Of a DNA stretch of 6,947 nt, positions 1-6,241 are shown piece after piece. Source of the DNA: Thiobacillaceae bacterium (GTDB taxonomy: Bacteria > Pseudomonadota > Gammaproteobacteria > Burkholderiales > Thiobacillaceae); the NCBI GenBank assembly GCA_012274165.1, contig JAAPAA010000164.1, positions 1 through 6,947 on the forward strand, read 5' to 3'. A program made the translations under genes and the position numbers. Numbering within the stretch: position 1 is the first letter of the stretch; every line of letters starts with the position of its first letter. The notes under the pieces are model-generated. The model did not search any database. It saw nothing but the letters and a program-made list of their open reading frames with translations, and was not told the DNA's origin.

Positions 1-889
1 GAACTACGTACCCAATCTGCTGGCCATCAAGAACCTGATCCGCAACCCCGAGCAATTCGGCGTCGTGCTCGACACCCTACCCAATCAGCCGTATTTCAAC
101 CAGATCCCTGTCCACGCCAACCTCGACATTCATGCTGCCGCTCGACTGGCCAACATGAGCAGCGACGATTTCATTGCCTTGAATGCTGCATTTCCGCGCA
201 AACTCATCCGTTCCGACACGCCAGTCAAGCTGCTGGTTCCAGTCGACAAGGCGGACCAGTTTCAGCGCAATCTGGATGCAGGAAACTGGGATTCCTGGCA
301 GCCCTACACCGCGCAAAAAGGCGAGCGGCCGGAAGCTATCGCCAGGCGCTTTAATGTCAGCGTCGCCCGCCTGAGCGAACTCAACTCGTTCCACCTGAAA
401 CGCGGCAAACTGGTGAGGGCACAAACCATCCTGGTTCCCGTCAAAGGGCGTAACGCCGTGGCAACGGCCACACCGGCACCGGTTGCAGAAGCAGCCCCCG
501 CCGCCCCTTCGGGTTCGGAAGCAGGCTCACACATCGTGCAGCGAGGCGAAACCCTGTTTGGCGTCGCCCGCCGCTATGGTTTGAGCGTGGCTCAGTTGAC
601 CGAGGCCAACCCCGACCTCGACAGCAACATCCAAGCTGGCCAGACCATACAGCTCCCCTCAAACGCGTCGGCCACTCGCGCAGCAGCGCGTGTCCAGCCG
701 GCCAGCTTCACCCCACGTACACAAAAAGTCGCCAAGCCGACGCGTTACACCGTCAAACGCGGCGACACCCTGCACGCCATTGCCCAGCGCTTCGACATCA
801 GCCTGAGCGAGATCAAATCGTGGAACCCTGATCTGAAAAGCAACAGTAAAGTTCAAACTGGCCAAACCGTCATCGTCAATAAATCCTGA
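1..889 (+). CDS. mltD: Membrane-bound lytic murein transglycosylase D, 3' part (three LysM domains)
   Basis: The reading frame is open from the left edge (first full codon at position 2), so only the last 295 residues are present and the SLT catalytic domain lies outside. The visible start, NYVPNLLAIKNLI, matches the conserved stretch after the catalytic domain of MltD, followed by the usual PNQPYF and LLVPVDKADQFQ segments. Three LysM peptidoglycan-binding domains follow, at visible residues about 99-147, 176-220 and 248-294. The second and third carry the typical VQRGETLFGVARRYG and VKRGDTLHAIAQRFD openings. An Ala/Pro-rich linker of about 25 residues separates the first from the second. 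MltD-type enzymes cleave glycan strands in the periplasm, leaving 1,6-anhydromuramyl ends, and the LysM domains hold the enzyme on the wall. The gene ends in TGA and converges on the next gene. The GTG at 65 is inside the conserved protein and is not a start. Confidence 0.93.
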   Translation, partial: NYVPNLLAIKNLIRNPEQFGVVLDTLPNQPYFNQIPVHANLDIHAAARLANMSSDDFIALNAAFPRKLIRSDTPVKLLVPVDKADQFQRNLDAGNWDSWQPYTAQKGERPEAIARRFNVSVARLSELNSFHLKRGKLVRAQTILVPVKGRNAVATATPAPVAEAAPAAPSGSEAGSHIVQRGETLFGVARRYGLSVAQLTEANPDLDSNIQAGQTIQLPSNASATRAAARVQPASFTPRTQKVAKPTRYTVKRGDTLHAIAQRFDISLSEIKSWNPDLKSNSKVQTGQTVIVNKS

Positions 890-900
890 GCCGAACAAGA

Positions 901-1098
901 TCAGTCAGGCGCAGGTGGCTCGCCCGACTTGTCCGACATGATCAACCCCACGCCCCCGGCAGCCAGCGCCATCCACAGCGCCGCTGCCCAAATGCCCATC
1001 GCATCCGACAACGGCCCCATGAACAGCAACATCAACATGGCCAGCGCCAACACCGCGTTGCCGATCCAGAAATTGCGACTGTGTTTACCCGTATTCAA
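901..1098 (-). CDS. Small two-helix inner-membrane protein, unknown function
   Basis: This encodes 65 residues of a protein I do not recognise. It has a short basic N-terminus (NTGKHSR), a hydrophobic segment at about 10-28, a short PLSDAMG turn, a second hydrophobic segment at about 34-54, and a hydrophilic tail ending EPPAPD. A two-helix hairpin with both ends in the cytoplasm fits this pattern. I chose the TTG at 1098 because a GGAG ribosome-binding site stands six bases upstream. The frame stays open upstream to 1281, but that part (rich in Pro, Ser and Thr, no domain) looks non-coding. The first ATG downstream would cut the first helix in half. The gene converges on mltD with 11 bases between the stop codons, so they are not one operon. 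The function is unknown; it is more likely than not a real gene. Confidence 0.6.
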   Translation of the reverse strand: MNTGKHSRNFWIGNAVLALAMLMLLFMGPLSDAMGIWAAALWMALAAGGVGLIMSDKSGEPPAPD

Positions 1099-1104
1099 TT
1101 GAAA

Positions 1105-1108
1105 CTCC
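1105..1108 (-). promoter_or_regulatory. Ribosome-binding site deciding the TTG start of the small membrane protein
   Basis: On the minus strand GGAG is followed by six bases (TTTCAA) and then TTG. The spacing is ideal, and this supports the short 65-residue form over a longer one. Confidence 0.5.
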
Positions 1109-1285
1109 GCCCTGAAAATTGACAGGGTAGCTGGAATTGGCGGTTGGGAGGGGGCAGGTTCAGCAAAATGAGGATCAAGCTGCCTCAGTGTGGAAAGGCT
1201 TTTAGTGTTATCGATGCCGATCCATGGGGCGTGACTGGTTATCGCTATTCCGGCCGGTCGACACTTTCCACAAGCAGTCACCCAG

Positions 1286-1363
1286 GAACGTCTGCTTCCG
1301 TAGTTGCCGAATCGTCACTTTCGACCCCAAGCGGAAGTTGGCCAGATTGAAAAGAAGACGTTC
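1286..1363. repeat. Nested inverted-repeat element, possible relic of a dispersed repeat
   Basis: An outer perfect 8-base inverted repeat, GAACGTCT (1286-1293) and AGACGTTC (1356-1363), encloses an inner 6-base one, CTTCCG (1295-1300) and CGGAAG (1332-1337). The right-hand arms are 18 bases apart, so the two pairs do not form one continuous stem. Read on the minus strand, the interior (CTTCCGCTTGGGGTCGAAAG) resembles short dispersed non-coding motifs with a GGGTCG core that I recall from many proteobacterial genomes. That resemblance is from memory and unchecked. Confidence 0.3.
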
Positions 1364-1419
1364 AACATTCAAATTGAGGGGCTGGCAGATTTCAAAACTT
1401 GGCCGAAGCCCAGAAGATC

Positions 1420-1456
1420 AAAAACTCACAGGCCATAACGAGAATGCATATCGGCC
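1420..1456 (-). terminator. Weak hairpin followed by a T-run, downstream of the zinc-finger remnant
   Basis: On the minus strand GGCC-g-ATA can pair with TATGGCC (arms 1456-1449 and 1437-1431, one bulged base, loop of 11). Five T residues follow at 1424-1420, six bases after the stem. The position suits termination of transcripts coming through the remnant and perhaps the ABC operon. The stem is short and the T-run is displaced, so this is weak. Confidence 0.22.
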
Positions 1457-1473
1457 AGTCCCGCTCAGTCGGA

Positions 1474-1812
1474 TTACATAGCGTTTTGGATTGTGCGGCA
1501 CTTCGGAAACGCGGAGCATCCCCAAAATTGGCTACCCGCCTTATCGCCGCTCTTCACTGTACGCTTAACCATCTTGGCTCCGCACTTGGGGCATGACCTT
1601 GGTGCGTCGGGATCCAAACGGTGCTGAACGTTTTTCACATGCTCACGATTTGTCGCGAGCGATGGTGCCAAGCGTCCGGTGCGGATCGCCAAGCACACAG
1701 CCTCAACCTCGGCGGCAGAAAGTAGGGGGCTGGTCTTCGACTTGATGTAGGTGTGGAAGAAATACTTAGATGACAGAGGCTGCGGATTCTGTCGGTCGCT
1801 AGGGTTGCCCCG
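1474..1812 (-). pseudogene. C-terminal remnant of a NERD-type nuclease protein with a topoisomerase-like C4 zinc finger
   Basis: The open frame runs from just after two consecutive TGA codons (1818-1813) to a TAA at 1474-1476, 112 residues. Its last third is a topoisomerase-type DNA-binding zinc finger: CPKC, a 21-residue loop containing KSGDKAGSQFWG, then CSAFPKC. The middle (YIKSKTSPLLSAAEVEAV, then GRLAPSLATNREHV) resembles the region before the finger in nuclease-related-domain (NERD) proteins. The N-terminal nuclease domain that should precede it is absent: upstream lie in-frame stops and then the end of the ABC ATPase gene 60 bases away. I read this as a 5'-truncated gene. A GTG at 1698 with a GAGG eight bases upstream could give a 74-residue zinc-finger protein, but it falls inside the family-like segment and is probably coincidental. 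The boundary of the recognisable part (about 1750) is uncertain. Confidence 0.65.
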
Positions 1813-1872
1813 TCATCAAATCCAAGCCCAACTGACAGACCGTTTCAATGCCTGATTCCAAACATCTCCCCA

Positions 1873-3849
1873 TCAAACCTGCCCCGCCACCCAGTGGCAA
1901 CGCACCCAATGCCCGCCGTCCAGATCGGTCCGATCTGGGTAGATTCGCCGGCACACATCGCTGGCATGTGGGCAGCGCGGATGAAAGTGGCAACCTGCGG
2001 GCGGGTTGAGCGGTGACGGCTGATCGCCTGCCAGGCGAATGATGCTTTGCCCAGTATGGGAATCGCGGCGTGGCTCGATGCGCGGCACTGCACTCACCAG
2101 CGCCTGCGTATACGGATGGCGCGGCGCGCGCAGCACGTCGGCCGCGGCGCCGTGTTCGACGATACGGCCGAGATACATGACGGCCACTTCGTGCGCCAGG
2201 TAATCGACCACGGCAAGATTGTGGGTGATGAAGAGATACGCCAGGCCCAGCCGGGCTTGCAAGTCTTTCAGCAGGTTCAGAATCTGCGCCTGCACCGACA
2301 CATCGAGCGCGCTGGTCGGTTCGTCGCAGATCACCAGGCGCGGCGACACCGCCAGCGCCCGCGCAATCGCGATGCGCTGCCGCTGGCCGCCCGAAAACGC
2401 ATGTGGATAACGGCCGCCCGCATCGTCTGACAGCCCCATCTGTTGCAGCAGTTGCGCTACTGCATCGCGGCGTTCGCTGGCCGCGCCGATGCCCAGCGCA
2501 TCCATGCCTTCGAGCAGGATGTCGGCCACCCGCATGCGCGGATTGAGCGAGCTGAAGGGATCCTGAAACACCATCTGTATCTGCTGGCGCAGGCTGGACA
2601 CATTCTTCGCGCCTATGGTCGTGCCGCCCAGCACCACGCTGCCCGCCGTCGGCTCGATCAGCCGCAGCAGCGCCTTGCCCACGGTGGTTTTGCCGCAGCC
2701 GGATTCGCCCACCAGCGCCAGGGTGCGGCCCGCCTGAATCGACAGGCTCACGTCGTCCACTGCGCGCACAAAACCCACCGTGCGCTGGAGCAAGCCGCGC
2801 CGGATGGGAAAATGCACTTTCAGGCCATCCACCTGTAACAGCGCTTGCGATGATTGTGCAGGTTTCTCATGTGCGCTCGTTTCACGCACGGTGCGCGGCG
2901 GCAGGGTTCCCGCCAGATGGCAACGCACGCGCTGGCCATTCAGTTCCTGCCAGTCAGGCGATTCAATCCGGCAGCGCGCAATCGCAAACGGGCAACGCGG
3001 TGCGAAGCGGCAGCCATGCATCGGCGCATCGAGCTTGGGCACCTGGCCGGGTATCGTGGTGAGCCGCCCGCCATCGCCGGGGCGCGGCAAGGCGTCGAAC
3101 AACATGCGGCTGTAGGGATGCTGTGGGGCAGCAAAAAAGGCGTCGCGCGCGCCCTCCTCCACCAGTTCGCCGGCGTACATCACGCCCACCCGGTCGGCGT
3201 TTTCGGCCACCACTCCAAGGTCGTGCGTAATCAGCAGCATGCCCATCCGGCGTTCGGCGCGCAGACGGCGCAGCACATCGAGCACCTGCGCCTGAATGGT
3301 GACGTCGAGCGCGGTGGTCGGCTCGTCGGCGATCAAAAGTTTGGGCTGGCCGGCCAGCGCCATCGCGATCATCACCCGCTGGCGCAGGCCGCCCGACAGC
3401 TCGAACGGATAACTGTCGAGCCGGCGCGCTGCATCCGGCACGCCGACAGAATCCAGCAACGCGCGCGCCGCGTCCGTCATCGCCTGCCCGCGCAAACCCT
3501 GGTGCAGCGCCAGCGCTTCGGCAATCTGCTCGCCCACCTTGATCACCGGATTGAGCGCCAGCATCGGCTCCTGAAAAATCATCGCCATGCCGCCGCCGCG
3601 CACGCGCCGCATTTCGGACTCGGGCAGCGCCAGCACGTCTTGTTCCGCCAGGCGCACCGACCCGGCAACGATGCGCCCGCCGTCCGGCAGCAAGCGCATC
3701 AGGGCCAGTGCGGTCATCGACTTGCCGCAGCCCGATTCGCCGAGCAGCGCATAGGTTTCGCCTGCGGCGACGTGGAACGACACGCCATCGACGATCCGCA
3801 CCGGGCCGATATCGACGGCGAGTTGCTCGACCTGCAACAAGTCGCTCAC
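1873..3849 (-). CDS. Peptide-type ABC importer, fused double ATPase (OppD-OppF / YejF-like)
   Basis: This 658-residue cytoplasmic protein powers the importer by ATP hydrolysis. Two complete ATPase domains lie in tandem. Domain 1 has Walker A GESGCGKS (37-44), Q-loop Q93, signature LSGGLRQ (151-157), Walker B ending DE (D175, E176) and switch His209. Domain 2 has GESGCGKT (381-388), Q429, FSGGQRQ (485-491), D509/E510 and His543. Both sites therefore look catalytically competent. Each domain ends in the Opp/Dpp C-terminal extension with four cysteines: C280, C286, C293, C310 and C620, C626, C633, C651. A linker of about 25 residues (314-337) joins the halves. The GTG start at 3849 overlaps the permease stop as GTGA and has AGGAGG seven bases upstream; a longer frame to 3957 only shadows the permease. 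In Opp and Dpp the halves are separate proteins; fusion is as in YejF. Last gene of the operon. Confidence 0.95.
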   Translation of the reverse strand: MSDLLQVEQLAVDIGPVRIVDGVSFHVAAGETYALLGESGCGKSMTALALMRLLPDGGRIVAGSVRLAEQDVLALPESEMRRVRGGGMAMIFQEPMLALNPVIKVGEQIAEALALHQGLRGQAMTDAARALLDSVGVPDAARRLDSYPFELSGGLRQRVMIAMALAGQPKLLIADEPTTALDVTIQAQVLDVLRRLRAERRMGMLLITHDLGVVAENADRVGVMYAGELVEEGARDAFFAAPQHPYSRMLFDALPRPGDGGRLTTIPGQVPKLDAPMHGCRFAPRCPFAIARCRIESPDWQELNGQRVRCHLAGTLPPRTVRETSAHEKPAQSSQALLQVDGLKVHFPIRRGLLQRTVGFVRAVDDVSLSIQAGRTLALVGESGCGKTTVGKALLRLIEPTAGSVVLGGTTIGAKNVSSLRQQIQMVFQDPFSSLNPRMRVADILLEGMDALGIGAASERRDAVAQLLQQMGLSDDAGGRYPHAFSGGQRQRIAIARALAVSPRLVICDEPTSALDVSVQAQILNLLKDLQARLGLAYLFITHNLAVVDYLAHEVAVMYLGRIVEHGAAADVLRAPRHPYTQALVSAVPRIEPRRDSHTGQSIIRLAGDQPSPLNPPAGCHFHPRCPHASDVCRRIYPDRTDLDGGHWVRCHWVAGQV

Positions 3850-5267
3850 CGCCGTCCCTCCTGGCGCGGATCGAACGCGTCGCGCACGCCATCGGCAAAC
3901 AGGTTGGCCGCCAGCACCAGGGTGAACATGAAGGTAAATGCCGCGCCAAGCTGCCACCAGACCGTCGGCTCACGCGCGAGTTCGAGCCGTGCGCCGTTGA
4001 TCATGTTGCCCCAGCTATGCATGCTGGGATCAACGCCGACGCCGACGTAGGACAGCACCGCCTCGGCCAGCACCAGGCCGGAAAAATCCAGCACGATGGC
4101 GATCAGCACCAGGTGAAACACGTTGGGGAAAATGTGGCGGCTGATGATGCGTGCGTGGGAGACACCAAACGCGCGTGCGGCGTCGACATAATCCAGCGTG
4201 GACAGTTTGAGCGCCTCGCCGCGCAGCAAGCGCGCCAGCCCGGTCCAGCTGGTCACTCCCATGATGAGACAAAGCGCCAGCAGGCGCACATCGGCGCGCG
4301 CGGCAGCGTTGTCGAACAATTGAGGATTGGATTCGATATACACCTGCACGATCAGCACCGCCGCCGCGATCAGCAGCACGCCGGGAATCGAATTCAGCAC
4401 GGTGTAGACATACTGGATGACGTCGTCCACCCAGCCGCGAAAATAGCCCGCCGCGATGCCAAGGCCGATCGCCAGCGGCAGGGTCACCAGCGTGGTGAGC
4501 GTGCCGATCACCAGCCCGGTGCGGATGCTTTTGAGGGTGATGTAGAGCACGTCCTGCCCGACCTTGTCGGTGCCGAAAACATGGTAATTCGAAGCCAGTT
4601 GCAGCAGCATGCCGGCCAGCATCAACATCAGCATTACGATGAAGACAACGGTGCGTCCAGGCCAGCCCAGGCGGGCTTCGCCCCAGGCGGTCAGCCATTC
4701 GCCCAGAGACGCCTGCGTGCGGCGCGCCTGCACGCCTGCCAGCAAGCCAAACAGCAACAGGCTGGCCGCCAGCCCTTGTGCCAGTCCGATGGCGCTGCGC
4801 CGGGCGATATCGGGCAGTCGCGCAGCGGCATCCTTGAGATGTGCGCCGCCGTATTTCAAACGCGGATACGCACGCACCGTCACGCCGTATTGTTCGACGA
4901 ACTCCTTGGCGTACAACTGCATTGCCAGCGGTGCGGAATAGGTTTTTTCCTGCTGCGTGCGCAAGCTGCCAACCAGCGCGTCGAAGGCGGACAACACCTC
5001 GACCGAGTATTGCGGGCTGTCCGCCGGGCTGTCGGCCAGTCTCTCGCGGTAATGCAGCGAATCGAGCAGACCAATCACCACGAACACGCCCAGCACCAGT
5101 GCCGCGCCCATCGCCATCGGCCGCCGCCCCACCGCCGCCCAAGGCGCGCGCAGATGCTCGCGGCGGCTGATGCCCCACACCATAGCGAGCACGCCCGCCA
5201 GCAGCGCAAAAATCAGCGCATCGGTCCACAGGATGACAGGCTGGATGGTCATTAATCCTGAGCTCAT
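3846..5267 (-). CDS. Peptide-type ABC importer permease, OppC/DppC family, long form with extra N-terminal region
   Basis: This is a 473-residue inner-membrane permease. The C-terminal half is ordinary DppC/OppC: FGTDKVGQDV (231-240), then about five hydrophobic segments, with the ATPase-contacting EAA-type loop ARAFGVSHARIISRHIFPN (364-382). Family members are usually about 280-340 residues. Here roughly 200 residues precede the usual first helix (206-226): hydrophobic segments at about 11-33, 50-70 and 158-178, with a hydrophilic, probably periplasmic, block at about 71-157. That block contains EKTYSAPLA (107-115) and YPRLKYGGAHL (134-144). From memory similar long forms occur in other betaproteobacteria. 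The start at 5267 gives an ATGA overlap with the preceding permease, but I see no clear ribosome-binding site for it. The ATG at 5252 has AGGA only three bases upstream and would give 468 residues. Substrate cannot be read from the sequence. Confidence 0.94.
   Translation of the reverse strand: MSSGLMTIQPVILWTDALIFALLAGVLAMVWGISRREHLRAPWAAVGRRPMAMGAALVLGVFVVIGLLDSLHYRERLADSPADSPQYSVEVLSAFDALVGSLRTQQEKTYSAPLAMQLYAKEFVEQYGVTVRAYPRLKYGGAHLKDAAARLPDIARRSAIGLAQGLAASLLLFGLLAGVQARRTQASLGEWLTAWGEARLGWPGRTVVFIVMLMLMLAGMLLQLASNYHVFGTDKVGQDVLYITLKSIRTGLVIGTLTTLVTLPLAIGLGIAAGYFRGWVDDVIQYVYTVLNSIPGVLLIAAAVLIVQVYIESNPQLFDNAAARADVRLLALCLIMGVTSWTGLARLLRGEALKLSTLDYVDAARAFGVSHARIISRHIFPNVFHLVLIAIVLDFSGLVLAEAVLSYVGVGVDPSMHSWGNMINGARLELAREPTVWWQLGAAFTFMFTLVLAANLFADGVRDAFDPRQEGRR
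3857..3862 (-). promoter_or_regulatory. Consensus ribosome-binding site for the fused ATPase
   Basis: AGGAGG on the minus strand, seven bases before the GTG at 3849 and inside the end of the permease gene. It fixes the start and suggests strong independent initiation as well as coupling. Confidence 0.8.
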
Positions 5268-6241
5268 TGCAGCCGCACCCGCGGATCGACCCACGAATAG
5301 GACAGATCAGTGAGGATCAGACCTACGATGTAGAGCACCGAGCCGAGGAACACCATCGCCCGCACCACGGCAAAATCCTGCGCCTGGATCGCATCGATGG
5401 TGTAGCTGCCCAAGCCCGGAATGCCGAAGAAGGATTCGGTGATCAGACTGCCCATGAACAGCGTGGGAATCACCACCACCGCGCCGGTGAGGATCGGGAT
5501 CATCCCGTTCTTCAGCACATGGCGAAACAGCACGCGCACCTCGCTCAATCCCTTGGCGCGCGCGGTGCGTACATAGTCCTTGCCGATTTCCTCGATGAAG
5601 ATGGTGCGATACCAGCGCGACCCGCTGCCGATGCCGGCCACCACGCTGACCACGACCGGCAGCAGGATGAACCGGAGGCCGTCGATGCCGCCGGAGAAGC
5701 CCGAGATTGGCAACAGGTTCCACAACTTGGCGATGAAATACTGCCCCGCGATGATGTAGAACAGGCCGGAAATAGACATCAGCACCACGCACAGCACCAC
5801 GCCCCACAAATCGAGATAGGTGGAACGAAAAAACACCATCAGCAAGGCGAAGGTGATGTTGACCATGAGCCCAATGACAAACACCGGCAGCGCGATCGCC
5901 AGGCTCGGCCCCATGCGGTGTTTGATTTCGTTGCCGATGTTGCGGCCGTCGTCGCCCTTGCCGAAGTCGAAGACGAACATCGCCGCCGAATGCTTGAAGA
6001 AAATCGTGTCGGTGAACTGCCTGTTGCCTTCGGCCTGCCGGTTGATCAGCAAGGGCTTGTCGTAACCGTGCTCGGCCTTCCAGCGCGTGATGGCTTCCGG
6101 CGTCACGTGCTTGACGCCGAGTTGCAGGCGCGCCATGTCGTCCGGCGTGTTGACGACGAAGAACAGTGCGAACGTCAAGAGGTTCACCCCGATCAGGATC
6201 GGGATCGCATACAGCAAACGGCGCAGCAGATAGGCGAGCAT
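5264..6241 (-). CDS. Peptide-type ABC importer permease, OppB/DppB family
   Basis: A 325-residue inner-membrane permease of normal length for the family. It opens MLAYLLRRLLYAIPILIGVN, the classic DppB/OppB N-terminus with the first helix at about 9-30. A periplasmic loop follows (about 31-110), including the HGYDKPLL motif seen in this family and a FDFGKGDDGR stretch. Hydrophobic segments lie at about 112-136, 146-170, 190-204, 248-270 and 292-310. The EAA-type coupling loop, DYVRTARAKGLSEVRVLFRHVLKNGMIP (222-249), has the expected conserved Gly and contacts an ATPase domain. The C-terminus SYSWVDPRVRLQ is also typical. The ATG overlaps the stop of the binding-protein gene as TGATG, with AAGGA ten bases upstream (6252-6256). 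It pairs with the OppC-type subunit to form the translocation channel. Confidence 0.95.
   Translation of the reverse strand: MLAYLLRRLLYAIPILIGVNLLTFALFFVVNTPDDMARLQLGVKHVTPEAITRWKAEHGYDKPLLINRQAEGNRQFTDTIFFKHSAAMFVFDFGKGDDGRNIGNEIKHRMGPSLAIALPVFVIGLMVNITFALLMVFFRSTYLDLWGVVLCVVLMSISGLFYIIAGQYFIAKLWNLLPISGFSGGIDGLRFILLPVVVSVVAGIGSGSRWYRTIFIEEIGKDYVRTARAKGLSEVRVLFRHVLKNGMIPILTGAVVVIPTLFMGSLITESFFGIPGLGSYTIDAIQAQDFAVVRAMVFLGSVLYIVGLILTDLSYSWVDPRVRLQ

Larger units (their letters stand above)
1099..1473. other. AT-richer gene-poor stretch, no convincing gene
   Basis: Short open frames exist on both strands (for example 1144-1350 and 1224-1481, +), but none shows a recognisable domain, a good ribosome-binding site or protein-like composition. 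A hand count of one line (1381-1440) gives about 48% GC, against about 77% for one line inside the ATPase gene (2341-2400). The stretch contains an imperfect palindrome at 1111-1126 (CCTG, central AATT, CAGG) just upstream of the small membrane-protein gene, the inverted-repeat element at 1286-1363, and a weak hairpin at 1431-1456. It looks like degraded accessory sequence. Confidence 0.5.

Noticed and set aside
888..921. Inverted GAGCC/GGCTC as a shared terminator between mltD and the converging gene
   Set aside because: The arms are only five bases, the loop is about 24, and no T-run follows on either strand.
1111..1126. CTG...CAG palindrome as a LexA-type operator upstream of the small membrane protein
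   Set aside because: The half-sites are eight bases apart instead of the ten in the gammaproteobacterial LexA box, and the inner positions do not pair fully.
1099..1281. Upstream extension of the small membrane protein to 126 residues
   Set aside because: The added 61 residues show no domain, and the extension has no better start signal than the TTG with GGAG six bases upstream at 1098.
1801..1872. Intrinsic terminator directly after the ABC operon
   Set aside because: I found no stable hairpin followed by a T-run on the minus strand in this gap. Termination may be Rho-dependent or occur further downstream.
2963..3973. Second minus-strand frame of 336 codons inside the ATPase gene
   Set aside because: It is an Arg/Ala/Gly-rich frame-shifted copy of the real ATPase frame, which carries all the ABC motifs.
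2854..4050. Long plus-strand open frame (398 codons) antisense to the ATPase and permease
   Set aside because: The product is rich in His, Arg, Gln and Ala with no domain, and lies opposite strongly supported ABC genes. It is a typical by-product of GC-rich codon use.
3708..5255. Very long plus-strand open frame (515 codons) antisense to the OppC-type permease
   Set aside because: The minus-strand product has clear permease motifs and overlapping operon junctions. The antisense product is low-complexity His/Gln/Arg-rich sequence without recognisable structure.
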